The translations under genes were made by a program, and so were the position numbers. 14,120 bases of DNA from UBA7803 sp041690675. Lineage in GTDB: Bacteria > Pseudomonadota > Gammaproteobacteria > Pseudomonadales > Azotimanducaceae. The stretch's first letter is position 1; every line of letters starts with the position of its first letter. The stretch spans positions 1-14,120 of the forward strand of contig JAWLGU010000104.1 of assembly GCA_041690675.1 (NCBI GenBank), in the 5' to 3' direction. The notes under the pieces are model-generated. The model had not been told where the DNA came from. It saw nothing but the letters and a program-made list of their open reading frames with translations, and did not search any database. Positions 7,417-14,120 of this stretch are shown piece by piece.

Positions 7417-8623
7417 CGGCGCCGAAGACGTTGATAGCGCTGACCGCCGACGGCGCATCGAGCGTCTGCAGCAGGCCCATCGTGGCCGCCACGGCACGGT
7501 GCTTGTCGTGCTCGTCGTCGCCTTCGCCCTGTTCATCGTCTGGGCCAGCGTCTTCGAGATCGACGAGGTGGCTCGCGCCGCCGGCGAGGTCATCACCGGC
7601 AGTCGCGTGCAGGTCATTCAGTCCGTGGATGGCGGTGTGCTGAACGAGCTGCTGGTGCGCGAAGGCGACCGGGTGGAACCTGGGCAAGTCCTCGCGCGGC
7701 TGGATCAGACGCGATTCGCCTCCACCGTGGGCGAAATCCAGGCGCGCCTGTTCGCGCTGCAGGCCAAGGTCGCACGACTGCGCGCCGAAGTCATCGCCAG
7801 CGCGGAGGTGACGTTTCCAGAGGGCTTGAAGGAGCGGGCCCCGGAAATCGCTGCCGTCGAGAAGGCGCTCTTCGAGCAGCGCCGTACCGGCCTGTCCGAG
7901 GAGCTGCGCACCTTGCGGGTGGCGGGGGATCTGGCAGGCCGGGAGCTGGCGTTGGTGCAGGATCTCTACGACGCCGGCGACGCCAGCGGTTCGGAGCTGC
8001 TGCGGGCCGAACGCGTTTTGAACGAGGCCCAGGCCGCACTGGTGAACCGGCGCAACCGTTTTCTCGAGGACGCTCGTCTGGAGCTGACCCGGGCGGAAGA
8101 CGAGATCGCCCAGAACGAGCAGCTGCTCATCCGCCGTCTCGAGGAGCAGGAGAACACGGTGCTCACTGCCCTGGTGCCCGGGATCGTCAAGAACATCCGG
8201 GTCACCACGGTGGGCGGCGTCCTCGGCCCCGGCGAAGAGCTCATGCAGATCGTGCCGGTCGACGACGAGCTGCTGATCGAATGCCGGGTGCGTCCCGCCG
8301 ACATCGCCCGAGTGGCGCCGGGCCTTCCGGCCCACATACGCTTCGACCCCTTCGACTACACCATCTACGGCGCCGCGCCGGGGAAGGTCGTCTACGTCAG
8401 TGCCGATACCCTGAAAGAGGAGTCCGAGCACGGCACGGAGGTGTACTACCGCGTGCGCATCAAACCGAACGGTTCTCCGCCTCGAACGACCACGGGCCGG
8501 CATCTGCAGATCGTCCCCGGCATGACTGCCCAGGTTAACATCCAGACCGGACGGCGTTCCCTGATGGACTTCCTGCTCAAACCGTTGCGCAAGACACTCA
8601 CCGAGGCCTTCCGCGAGCGCTGA
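7406..8623 (+). CDS. HlyD-family membrane fusion protein of the T1SS
   Basis: A 405-residue periplasmic adaptor that links the ABC exporter to the TolC-like channel. A short charged cytoplasmic N-terminus (residues 1-30, including RRRRIERLQQ) is followed by a single membrane anchor at about 31-50. A lipoyl/barrel-sandwich half (about 60-101, with GGVLNELLVREGDRVEPGQ) precedes a long alpha-helical hairpin (about 105-250, charged coiled coil). The second lipoyl half (PGIVKNIRVTTVGGVLGPGE) and beta-barrel follow, then the family's closing motif PGMTAQVNI (371-379) and a basic amphipathic tail. Length and architecture match LapC/HlyD proteins. The start ATG lies 11 bp inside the exporter gene behind an AGGGA motif (7395-7399). 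This is the last gene of the block; 35 bp separate it from the convergent metal efflux operon. Function is assigned with high confidence from domains plus context. Confidence 0.93.
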   Translation: MWSDGAEDVDSADRRRRIERLQQAHRGRHGTVLVVLVVAFALFIVWASVFEIDEVARAAGEVITGSRVQVIQSVDGGVLNELLVREGDRVEPGQVLARLDQTRFASTVGEIQARLFALQAKVARLRAEVIASAEVTFPEGLKERAPEIAAVEKALFEQRRTGLSEELRTLRVAGDLAGRELALVQDLYDAGDASGSELLRAERVLNEAQAALVNRRNRFLEDARLELTRAEDEIAQNEQLLIRRLEEQENTVLTALVPGIVKNIRVTTVGGVLGPGEELMQIVPVDDELLIECRVRPADIARVAPGLPAHIRFDPFDYTIYGAAPGKVVYVSADTLKEESEHGTEVYYRVRIKPNGSPPRTTTGRHLQIVPGMTAQVNIQTGRRSLMDFLLKPLRKTLTEAFRER

Positions 8624-8658
8624 ACCTTCTCGCCGAGCAACGCGTGTACCGGTCCGCT
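8624..8658. other. Convergent intergenic gap without a clear terminator
   Basis: These 35 bp separate two convergent operons. The only inverted repeat I can find is CCGAGC at 8633-8638 with GCTCGG at 8664-8669: a 6-bp stem, 25-nt loop, no T tract, with the right arm inside the cusA-like coding region. This is too weak to call an intrinsic terminator. Transcripts from either side may run into each other or end by Rho. Confidence 0.5.
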
Positions 8659-11600
8659 TCACCGCTCGGTCGCCAGCAGCCAGACGCAGTACACCACCGG
8701 CAGCACCAGCAGGCAGAGGATGGTGGTGGTGATCATCCCGCCCACCATCGGCGCTGCGATGCGCTGCATCACGTCCGAGCCGGTTCCGGTTCCGAGCATG
8801 ATGGGCAACAGCCCGGCGATGGTGGACGTGGCGGTCATGGCCACCGGCCGCACCCGGCGTGCCGTGCCCTCGCGTACGGCTTCTACGATGTGCTCTCGGC
8901 TCAGCCGCGCCGAGGCGACCTCACCGCGCTCGAAGGCCTGCCGACTGGTGGCACGGCGTTCGTTCACCGCGTCCTGGATGAAGGTGAGCACGAGCACGCC
9001 CGTCTCCACCGCCACCCCCGCCAGGGCGATGAAGCCCACCGCGACGGCCACCGAGAGATTGAATCCGAACCAGTGAATCAGCCAGAACCCGCCGACCAGT
9101 GCGAAGGGCACGGACAGCATGACCAGGCTCGGCGCGATCAGGTTGCCGAAGTTGAAGTAGAGCAGCACGAAGATCAGCGCCAGGGTCAGCGGGATCATCA
9201 CCCTGAGGCGCTCGGCCGCCCGCTCCATGTACTCGTACTGGCCGGAGAAGCTCACCGTGTAGCCCGCCGGGACCTCGACCTGGTCCGCCAGGACCCGGCG
9301 GGCCTGCGCCACGAAGCCCCCCACGTCGCCGGACTCCAGATCCACGTAGACCCAGGCGTTGGGCCGGGCGCCCTCGCTCTTGATCGCCGGTGCCCCGCGG
9401 CGCAGGGTGATGTCCGCCACCTGCCCCAGGGGGATCTGAGCGCCGGTGGGGGTTGAGATCAGCACCCGGCGCAGCTGCTCGGGATCGTCCCGAAGCTCGC
9501 GCGGGTAACGCACGTTGACCGGATAGCGTTCCAGGCCCTCCACCGTCTCGGTCACGTTCATCCCGCCGATGGCCGACATCACCACGTCCTGGACGTCACC
9601 CACCGTCAGGCCGTAGCGGGCCACAGCCTCCCGGCGGATGTCGAAATCGAGGAAATATCCGCCGACGGCCCGGTCCGCGAAGGCGGAGAGGGTATCCGGC
9701 AGGGACTTCATGGCCACCTCCACGTCCTCGGCGATCCGCTGCAGCTCGCCGAGATCCGGGCCGCTGATCTTGATACCCACGGGGGTCTTGATGCCGGTGG
9801 AGAGCATGTCGAGCCGGGTCTTGATGGGCATGGTCCAGGCGTTGGCGACGCCCGGGAAGCGAATGGCCCGATCCATCTCCGCCATCAGTGCCCGGGTGGT
9901 TTTGTCGGGATCGGGCCAGGCCTCTCGCGCCTTGAGCTGAACGATGGTTTCGATCATGGACAGCGGGGCCGGGTCGGTGGCGGTGTCCGCGCGCCCAACT
10001 TTCCCGAAGACGGTCGCCACCTCCGGAAACGTGCGCAGGATCCGGTCCGTCTGTTGGAGCAGCTCCCGGGCCTTGGTGATGGACACCCCGGGAAACGTGG
10101 TGGGCATGTACAGGATATCGCCTTCGTCCAGGGGCGGCATGAACTCGGATCCCAGGCGGGATACCGGGTAGGCCGTCAGCGCCAGCAGCACCACCGCGCC
10201 CACCAGGGTTGTGATCCGCCAGCGCAGCAGCCAGTCGAGCACTGGCGCGTGGAGAACGCGCAGCCCCCGGGTGAGCGGATTGCGGTGCTCGGCGATGATC
10301 CTGCCGCGCACGAAGTAGCCGGTGAGCAGGGGGACCAGGGTAACGGCCAGCAGCGCCGCCGCGGCCATGGCATAGCTGCTGGTGAAGGCGAGGGGCTTGA
10401 ACAGTCGCCCCTCCTGGGCTTCCAGGGTGAAGACGGCGAAGAACGAGACCACGATGACCAGGAGCGAGAAGAACAAGGCCGGGCCCACTTCCCGGGCCGC
10501 CGCGCCGATGGCGCTCCAGCGCTGGGCTGCGGTGAGTGCCTCCCCGTGGCGGGAGCGCGCCAATGCCAGGTGCCTGTGGGCGTTCTCGATGAGCACGATG
10601 GGCCCGTCCACCATGGCGCCGATGGCGATGGCGATGCCGCCGAGGGACATGATGTTGGCGGTGATACCCTGCAGTCGCATGACCACGAACGCCAGCAGGA
10701 TGCCAACGGGCAGGGCCACCACGGCCACCAGCGCGGAACGCAGGTGCAGCAGGAACACCGCGCACACCAGGGCCACCAGCGCCAGCTCGAGCAGCAGCGT
10801 GCCGGTCAGGTTGTCCACGGCCCGTTCGATCAGCGCCCCGCGGTCGTAGACCGGCACGATCTCCACACCTTCCGGCAGCCCGGCGGCCAGGGATGCGAGC
10901 TTGGCGCGAACGCCTTCGATGGTGCGCAGGGCGTTCTCGCCGTACCGCATCACCACCACGCCACCGGCCACCTCGCCCTCGCCGTCCAGCTCGGCCACTC
11001 CGCGGCGCAGTTCCGGGCCCAACCCCACGTGAGCCACGTCGGCGATCCGCACGGGCGTGCCTCGGGGATCCACGCCGACCGCGATCTGGCGAAGATCCTC
11101 GAGATTCCTGAGATAACCCAGGCCCCGTACCATGTACTCCGTCTCCGCCATCTCCACCACCCGGCCACCGACGTCACGGTTGGAGCGCATGATGGCCTGG
11201 CGGACCGCGGACAGCGGGATGTCGTACGCCGCCAGGGCGTTGGGGTCGACCTCCACCTGGTATTGCTTGACGTAACCGCCGATGGAGGCCACCTCGGCTA
11301 CGCCCGGCACGGTCTGCAGCGGGTAGCGCAGGTACCAGTCCTGCAACGACCGGAGCTCCGCGAGGTCCCGCTGGCCGGTGCGATCCACCAGCGCGTACTC
11401 GTAGATCCAGCCGACTCCGGTGGCATCGGGGCCCAGAGTGGGCGAGATCCCGTCCGGCAGCCGGCCGCTCACGTAGTTGAGGTACTCGAGGACCCGGGAG
11501 CGCGCCCAGTACAGGTCCGTGTCGTCGTCGAAGATCACGTAGACGAACGACAGGCCGAAGAAAGAATAGCCTCGCACCACCCGGGCCTTGGGCACCGCGA

Positions 11601-11820
11601 GCAGCGCGGTGGTGAGCGGGTAGGTCACCTGGTCCTCCACCACCTGGGGAGCCTGACCCGGGTACTCGGTGAAGACGATGACCTGCACGTCCGAGAGATC
11701 GGGGATGGCATCCAGCGGTATGGTGCGCGCTGCCCACACCCCGACGCCCACCGCCAGAATCGCTGCCGCCAGCACCAGGAACGGGTTCGCGAGCGCGAGA
11801 TCAATGATGCGCCGGATCAC
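8659..11820 (-). CDS. cusA: CusA-type heavy-metal RND efflux pump (Cu(I)/Ag(I))
   Basis: A 1053-residue inner membrane proton antiporter that exports metal ions through a tripartite complex. It follows the HME-RND plan of 12 membrane helices with two large periplasmic loops. The N-terminal IPLDAIPDLSDVQVIVFTEY region and GAMVDGPIVLIENAH in TM4 are CusA-like rather than CzcA-like. The three-methionine metal site is kept (M572 in ILYMP, M622 in LSMIET, M672 in LDMLSTGIK). D405 and E939 of the proposed proton relay are present, but the E. coli relay lysine (K984, in VRPK) aligns with V993 in VRPVAMT. The GTG at 11820 is chosen because AGGAGA lies 6 nt upstream (11827-11832), the protein then begins VIRRIIDLALANPF as homologues do, and residue numbers match E. 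coli CusA at several sites. An ATG at 12003 would add an unrelated 61-residue leader. It overlaps the cusB-like gene by 20 bp. Specificity is predicted from family residues. Confidence 0.92.
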   Translation of the reverse strand: MIRRIIDLALANPFLVLAAAILAVGVGVWAARTIPLDAIPDLSDVQVIVFTEYPGQAPQVVEDQVTYPLTTALLAVPKARVVRGYSFFGLSFVYVIFDDDTDLYWARSRVLEYLNYVSGRLPDGISPTLGPDATGVGWIYEYALVDRTGQRDLAELRSLQDWYLRYPLQTVPGVAEVASIGGYVKQYQVEVDPNALAAYDIPLSAVRQAIMRSNRDVGGRVVEMAETEYMVRGLGYLRNLEDLRQIAVGVDPRGTPVRIADVAHVGLGPELRRGVAELDGEGEVAGGVVVMRYGENALRTIEGVRAKLASLAAGLPEGVEIVPVYDRGALIERAVDNLTGTLLLELALVALVCAVFLLHLRSALVAVVALPVGILLAFVVMRLQGITANIMSLGGIAIAIGAMVDGPIVLIENAHRHLALARSRHGEALTAAQRWSAIGAAAREVGPALFFSLLVIVVSFFAVFTLEAQEGRLFKPLAFTSSYAMAAAALLAVTLVPLLTGYFVRGRIIAEHRNPLTRGLRVLHAPVLDWLLRWRITTLVGAVVLLALTAYPVSRLGSEFMPPLDEGDILYMPTTFPGVSITKARELLQQTDRILRTFPEVATVFGKVGRADTATDPAPLSMIETIVQLKAREAWPDPDKTTRALMAEMDRAIRFPGVANAWTMPIKTRLDMLSTGIKTPVGIKISGPDLGELQRIAEDVEVAMKSLPDTLSAFADRAVGGYFLDFDIRREAVARYGLTVGDVQDVVMSAIGGMNVTETVEGLERYPVNVRYPRELRDDPEQLRRVLISTPTGAQIPLGQVADITLRRGAPAIKSEGARPNAWVYVDLESGDVGGFVAQARRVLADQVEVPAGYTVSFSGQYEYMERAAERLRVMIPLTLALIFVLLYFNFGNLIAPSLVMLSVPFALVGGFWLIHWFGFNLSVAVAVGFIALAGVAVETGVLVLTFIQDAVNERRATSRQAFERGEVASARLSREHIVEAVREGTARRVRPVAMTATSTIAGLLPIMLGTGTGSDVMQRIAAPMVGGMITTTILCLLVLPVVYCVWLLATER

Positions 11821-13054
11821 CGTTCGTCTCCTGCATCTTGATGGTCGCTTCGCGCAGCTTCGATTCCGAGTCGATGAGGAACTGAGCCGAAGCCACCACC
11901 CGCTCGCCTGCCGCCACGCCGCTTTTGATCTCGGTCCAACCGCCGCTGCTGATGCCGAGCCGCACCTCCCGGGGCTCGAAACGTCCCGGTCCCCGCACGA
12001 CAAACACCTGCTCGCGCACGCCGCTGCGGATCACGGCTTCGCTCGGGATGGCGACCACGTCGCTTCTCGCCTGGGCGTGCACGGTGACGTTGGTGAACAT
12101 GTCGGGCCGCAGCCGCAGATCGTCGTTGGGGAACTCCAGCCGCGCCTTGATCGTGCGAGTGTCGGCCTCGACGTAGGGATAGACGTACGTCAACGTGCCG
12201 TGAAACGTCTCGCCGGGAATGCCGGTAACCTCCATCTCCGCCCGGTCTCCCACGCGGACCCACGGCAGCTCCTGTTCGTAGATGTCCACCAGCACCCAGA
12301 CGCGGGAGAGATCCGCGATGAGGTAGAGCTCGGTGCCCGGGGTGACGTAGGCGCCCCGGCGGGCGCCTATGTTCACCACGACCCCCCCCTGGGGAGAGTG
12401 GATGTGCAGGCGCCGCTTCACCTCACCGGTCTCACGCAGGTCGTCGATCTGATGCGCGGGCACGTCCAGAAAGCGCAGTCGCTCCAGAGCGGTGGCCGCC
12501 AGCGACCGGGCGCCGCTGCCCAGGGTCTCCAGGTTCTGCAGCGCCACCAGATACTCCTGCTGAGCGGCCACCAGCTGCGGCGAGTAGATCGCCAGCAGAA
12601 TGTCGTCCGCCTCGACGGGTTGACCGGTAGTGTCCACCCAAAGCTCCTCGATCCAACCCTCGGTCTTCGGGTGCAGGCGGACGATGCTCTGCTCGTCGTA
12701 GTCGATACGGCCGACGGTACGTATGGATCGAGCAAGGTCGCGACGCTGGGCGACGGCGGTGCGAACGCCGATGTTCTGGGTCACCACCGGATCGATCCGT
12801 ACCGTTCCCGGCACCTCGTCCGGCCGATCGCCGGCGTACACGGGAATGTAGTCCATGCCCATCTCGTCTTTCGCCGGCACGTCCGAGGTGATTTCCGGGT
12901 TCATCGGGTGGCGGTAGAACAGCGGCTCCGCCTGCTCCCCGGCGGGGGGCGCGGCGGGGCCCCGAGTATCATGACCGACCCAATACCCGAGACCCGCTCC
13001 CACCAACAGGGCGATGACGGCGGCGGCCAGTACAGCTTTCGAGGAGCTACTCAT
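11801..13054 (-). CDS. cusB: CusB-type periplasmic adaptor of metal RND efflux
   Basis: A 417-residue membrane fusion protein that connects the CusA-like pump to the outer membrane factor and presents metal to the pump. Residues about 7-27 form a hydrophobic anchor or signal (LAAAVIALLVGAGLGYWV). A heavy-metal-binding segment follows (FYRHPMNPEITSD to KDEMGMDYIPVY, about 46-73); M51, M65 and M67 have nearly the spacing of the three metal-binding methionines of E. coli CusB. Then come the barrel-sandwich region (VGRIDYDEQSIVRLHPKTEGWIEEL split into two halves), a short helical hairpin (about 135-215), beta-barrel (VNIGARRGAYVTPGTELYLIADLSRVWVLVDI in two parts) and the membrane-proximal domain. 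The start ATG has GGAGG (13061-13065) 6 nt upstream. It overlaps the upstream outer membrane factor gene by 8 bp and the cusA-like gene by 20 bp. A run of eight G on the coding strand (12382-12389) is noted separately. Confidence 0.92.
   Translation of the reverse strand: MSSSSKAVLAAAVIALLVGAGLGYWVGHDTRGPAAPPAGEQAEPLFYRHPMNPEITSDVPAKDEMGMDYIPVYAGDRPDEVPGTVRIDPVVTQNIGVRTAVAQRRDLARSIRTVGRIDYDEQSIVRLHPKTEGWIEELWVDTTGQPVEADDILLAIYSPQLVAAQQEYLVALQNLETLGSGARSLAATALERLRFLDVPAHQIDDLRETGEVKRRLHIHSPQGGVVVNIGARRGAYVTPGTELYLIADLSRVWVLVDIYEQELPWVRVGDRAEMEVTGIPGETFHGTLTYVYPYVEADTRTIKARLEFPNDDLRLRPDMFTNVTVHAQARSDVVAIPSEAVIRSGVREQVFVVRGPGRFEPREVRLGISSGGWTEIKSGVAAGERVVASAQFLIDSESKLREATIKMQETNGDPAHH
11827..11832 (-). 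promoter_or_regulatory. Ribosome binding site deciding the GTG start of the cusA-like gene
   Basis: On the minus strand AGGAGA lies 6 nt before GTG 11820, inside the end of the cusB-like gene. It supports a GTG start and rejects the longer frame opening at 12003. Confidence 0.75.
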
Positions 13055-14120
13055 ACAAGGCCTCCGTCCCCACCGCCGACGCCAGCCGCGCCAACGCCTG
13101 CTTGGCTTCGGCCAGGGCGGAGTAGTAGTCGATCTGCGCGTTGTAGAGCGTGATCTGGGTGCTGATGACGTTGAGGAAATCCACCTCGTTCACTTGATAG
13201 CCGGCGAGCATGGCAGAGACGGTTTGCTGCGCTTGAGGGACGATGGTGTCCCGGAGCAGCAGCGCCTGCTGCCGCGCGGCCTGGTAGTCGGCGCGGTGGG
13301 CGGTGATCTCCGCCTCCACGGTCCGCAGCGCGTCGTCGAGGGCCAGGCGCTGCCCGCTGCGTTCGTCCATCCGCTGCTCGATGGCTTTGCCCTGCTTGTT
13401 GCGGTAGTGCAGGGGGAGGTCGATGCTGAGCATCAGGCTGAAGAAGTCCGGGCGTGGCTCGTCACGCAGCGGATCGCGGCCGCGGCGGTAGCCGTATCCG
13501 GCCCCGACCCGGAGGTCGGGGTACGCTTCCCGCCGGGTGAGATCCACCTGCGAGTTGGCGGCGTCGAGCAGCGTGCGTTGCGTCTCGAGCAGCGGCCTGG
13601 CGGCATGGGCCCGGGTGATGAGGGTGGCGGTATGGGGCAGATCCGGAAGCCGGTCGTTGGGTGGGGCATCGGCCAGACGCAGACGTTCGTAGCCGGGCCG
13701 GTCGAGCAGCGCGTTCAGGCGTGCCGCGGCGGCGCGGCGGTGGCCCTCGAGCCCCAGCTTGCGTTCGACCAGCCGGGACTGCTCGAGCTGGGCGAGCAGC
13801 ACGTCCTGCTGCAGCCCGTCACCCACCCGATACCGGGTGTTGGCGATCTCCACGAAATCCCGCATCAGTCGCTGGTTGCGGATGACGATTTCGATGGCGC
13901 GGTCGAGCTGAAACAGCGTCCACCATCCCGCCCGCACGTCGGCCACCAGGGTCAACCGCCCCTCGGCGTACCGGTGACGGGCCGCGGCGGCTTCGTGCTC
14001 GGCGACGCTCTGGCGCAACTGTCGCTTGCCCGGGAACGGTAGCGACTGAGTGATGCTGAGCTGGATTTGAGTCATGGGCTCCTGATCCAGATCGAACGTG
14101 TCGGTGGGGAGATTGGCGGC
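13047..14120 (-). CDS. Outer membrane factor of the Cus-type efflux system (partial, 5' end missing)
   Basis: The frame stays open to the right window edge, so the first part of the gene, including signal peptide, is outside; 357 residues are visible. The ATG at 14075 is internal: the residues before it (NLPTDTFDLDQEPMTQ) match the conserved segment at the start of the first OEP repeat in metal-efflux TolC homologues, continuing into ITQSLPFPGKRQLRQ. The rest consists of two long-helix repeats (ARPLLETQRTLLDAANSQ, YPDLRVGAGYGYRRG, and the closing GYQVNEVDFLNVISTQITLY). The protein forms the outer membrane exit duct for the CusBA-like pair. It is the first of the three visible genes of the operon and overlaps the cusB-like gene by 8 bp. 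It is CusC/CzcC-like by context; the lipoprotein cysteine typical of CusC cannot be checked because the N-terminus is missing. Confidence 0.88.
   Translation of the reverse strand, partial: AANLPTDTFDLDQEPMTQIQLSITQSLPFPGKRQLRQSVAEHEAAAARHRYAEGRLTLVADVRAGWWTLFQLDRAIEIVIRNQRLMRDFVEIANTRYRVGDGLQQDVLLAQLEQSRLVERKLGLEGHRRAAAARLNALLDRPGYERLRLADAPPNDRLPDLPHTATLITRAHAARPLLETQRTLLDAANSQVDLTRREAYPDLRVGAGYGYRRGRDPLRDEPRPDFFSLMLSIDLPLHYRNKQGKAIEQRMDERSGQRLALDDALRTVEAEITAHRADYQAARQQALLLRDTIVPQAQQTVSAMLAGYQVNEVDFLNVISTQITLYNAQIDYYSALAEAKQALARLASAVGTEALYE
13061..13065 (-). promoter_or_regulatory. Ribosome binding site for the cusB-like gene
   Basis: On the minus strand GGAGG lies 6 nt before ATG 13054, within the last codons of the outer membrane factor gene. 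Confidence 0.7.

Noticed and set aside
5785..7617. 610-residue antisense frame across the ABC exporter and fusion protein genes
   Set aside because: It spans two well-supported genes and has no domain of its own.
8633..8669. Inverted repeat CCGAGC/GCTCGG as a bidirectional terminator
   Set aside because: The stem is short, the loop is 25 nt, there is no T tract, and one arm is within coding sequence.
10054..11841. 595-residue open frame antisense to the cusA-like gene
   Set aside because: The composition is low-complexity, rich in His, Gln, Gly and Asp, with no domain; it is a shadow of the strongly conserved pump gene.
11821..12003. 61-residue N-terminal extension of the cusA-like protein from an ATG at 12003
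   Set aside because: It lies inside the cusB-like gene, resembles no pump N-terminus, and the GTG at 11820 has a strong ribosome site and gives residue numbers matching E. coli CusA.

Overview
The window is a GC-rich, gene-dense stretch of a Gram-negative bacterium. The two outer-membrane-spanning machines (a type I secretion system and an RND efflux system) show the double envelope. Protein character and GC content suggest a proteobacterium, most likely a gammaproteobacterium, but nothing here fixes the genus. No rRNA, tRNA, CRISPR array, insertion sequence, integrase or attachment site was seen.

The left 8.6 kb (+ strand) is one operon-like block of five genes. First comes the 3' end of a large surface or secreted repeat protein (2-1204), with bacterial Ig-like domains and an unfamiliar C-terminal module. 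After 17 nt comes a 900-residue protein with tetratricopeptide repeats (TPRs) and a PAPS-dependent sulfotransferase domain (1222-3924). Then follows a complete type I secretion system (T1SS): TolC-like outer membrane channel (3921-5240), LapB-type ABC exporter with a degenerate peptidase domain (5233-7416), and HlyD-type membrane fusion protein (7406-8623). The last four genes overlap by 4, 8 and 11 bp, a sign of translational coupling. The simplest reading is that the repeat protein is the T1SS substrate. The sulfotransferase sits between substrate and exporter, so it may modify the substrate in the cytoplasm before export. This resembles the RaxX/RaxST-RaxA-RaxB logic of Xanthomonas, but with a large adhesin-like substrate, a TPR-fused enzyme, a dedicated channel and a non-proteolytic exporter. 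The sulfation of the adhesin is inference.

The right 5.5 kb (- strand, convergent) is a CusCBA-type heavy-metal RND efflux operon. It is read right to left: an outer membrane factor (cut by the window edge), a periplasmic adaptor CusB, and an inner membrane pump CusA. CusA keeps the three-methionine Cu(I)/Ag(I) site (M572, M622, M672) and the TM acidic residues D405 and E939, but has valine where E. coli CusA has the relay lysine K984. The genes overlap by 8 and 20 bp. No regulator or CusF-like chaperone lies inside the window.

The two operons converge across 35 bp with no convincing terminator. No non-coding stretch of 300 bp or more exists. Long antisense ORFs are common here and were judged to be GC-driven shadows of the real genes.
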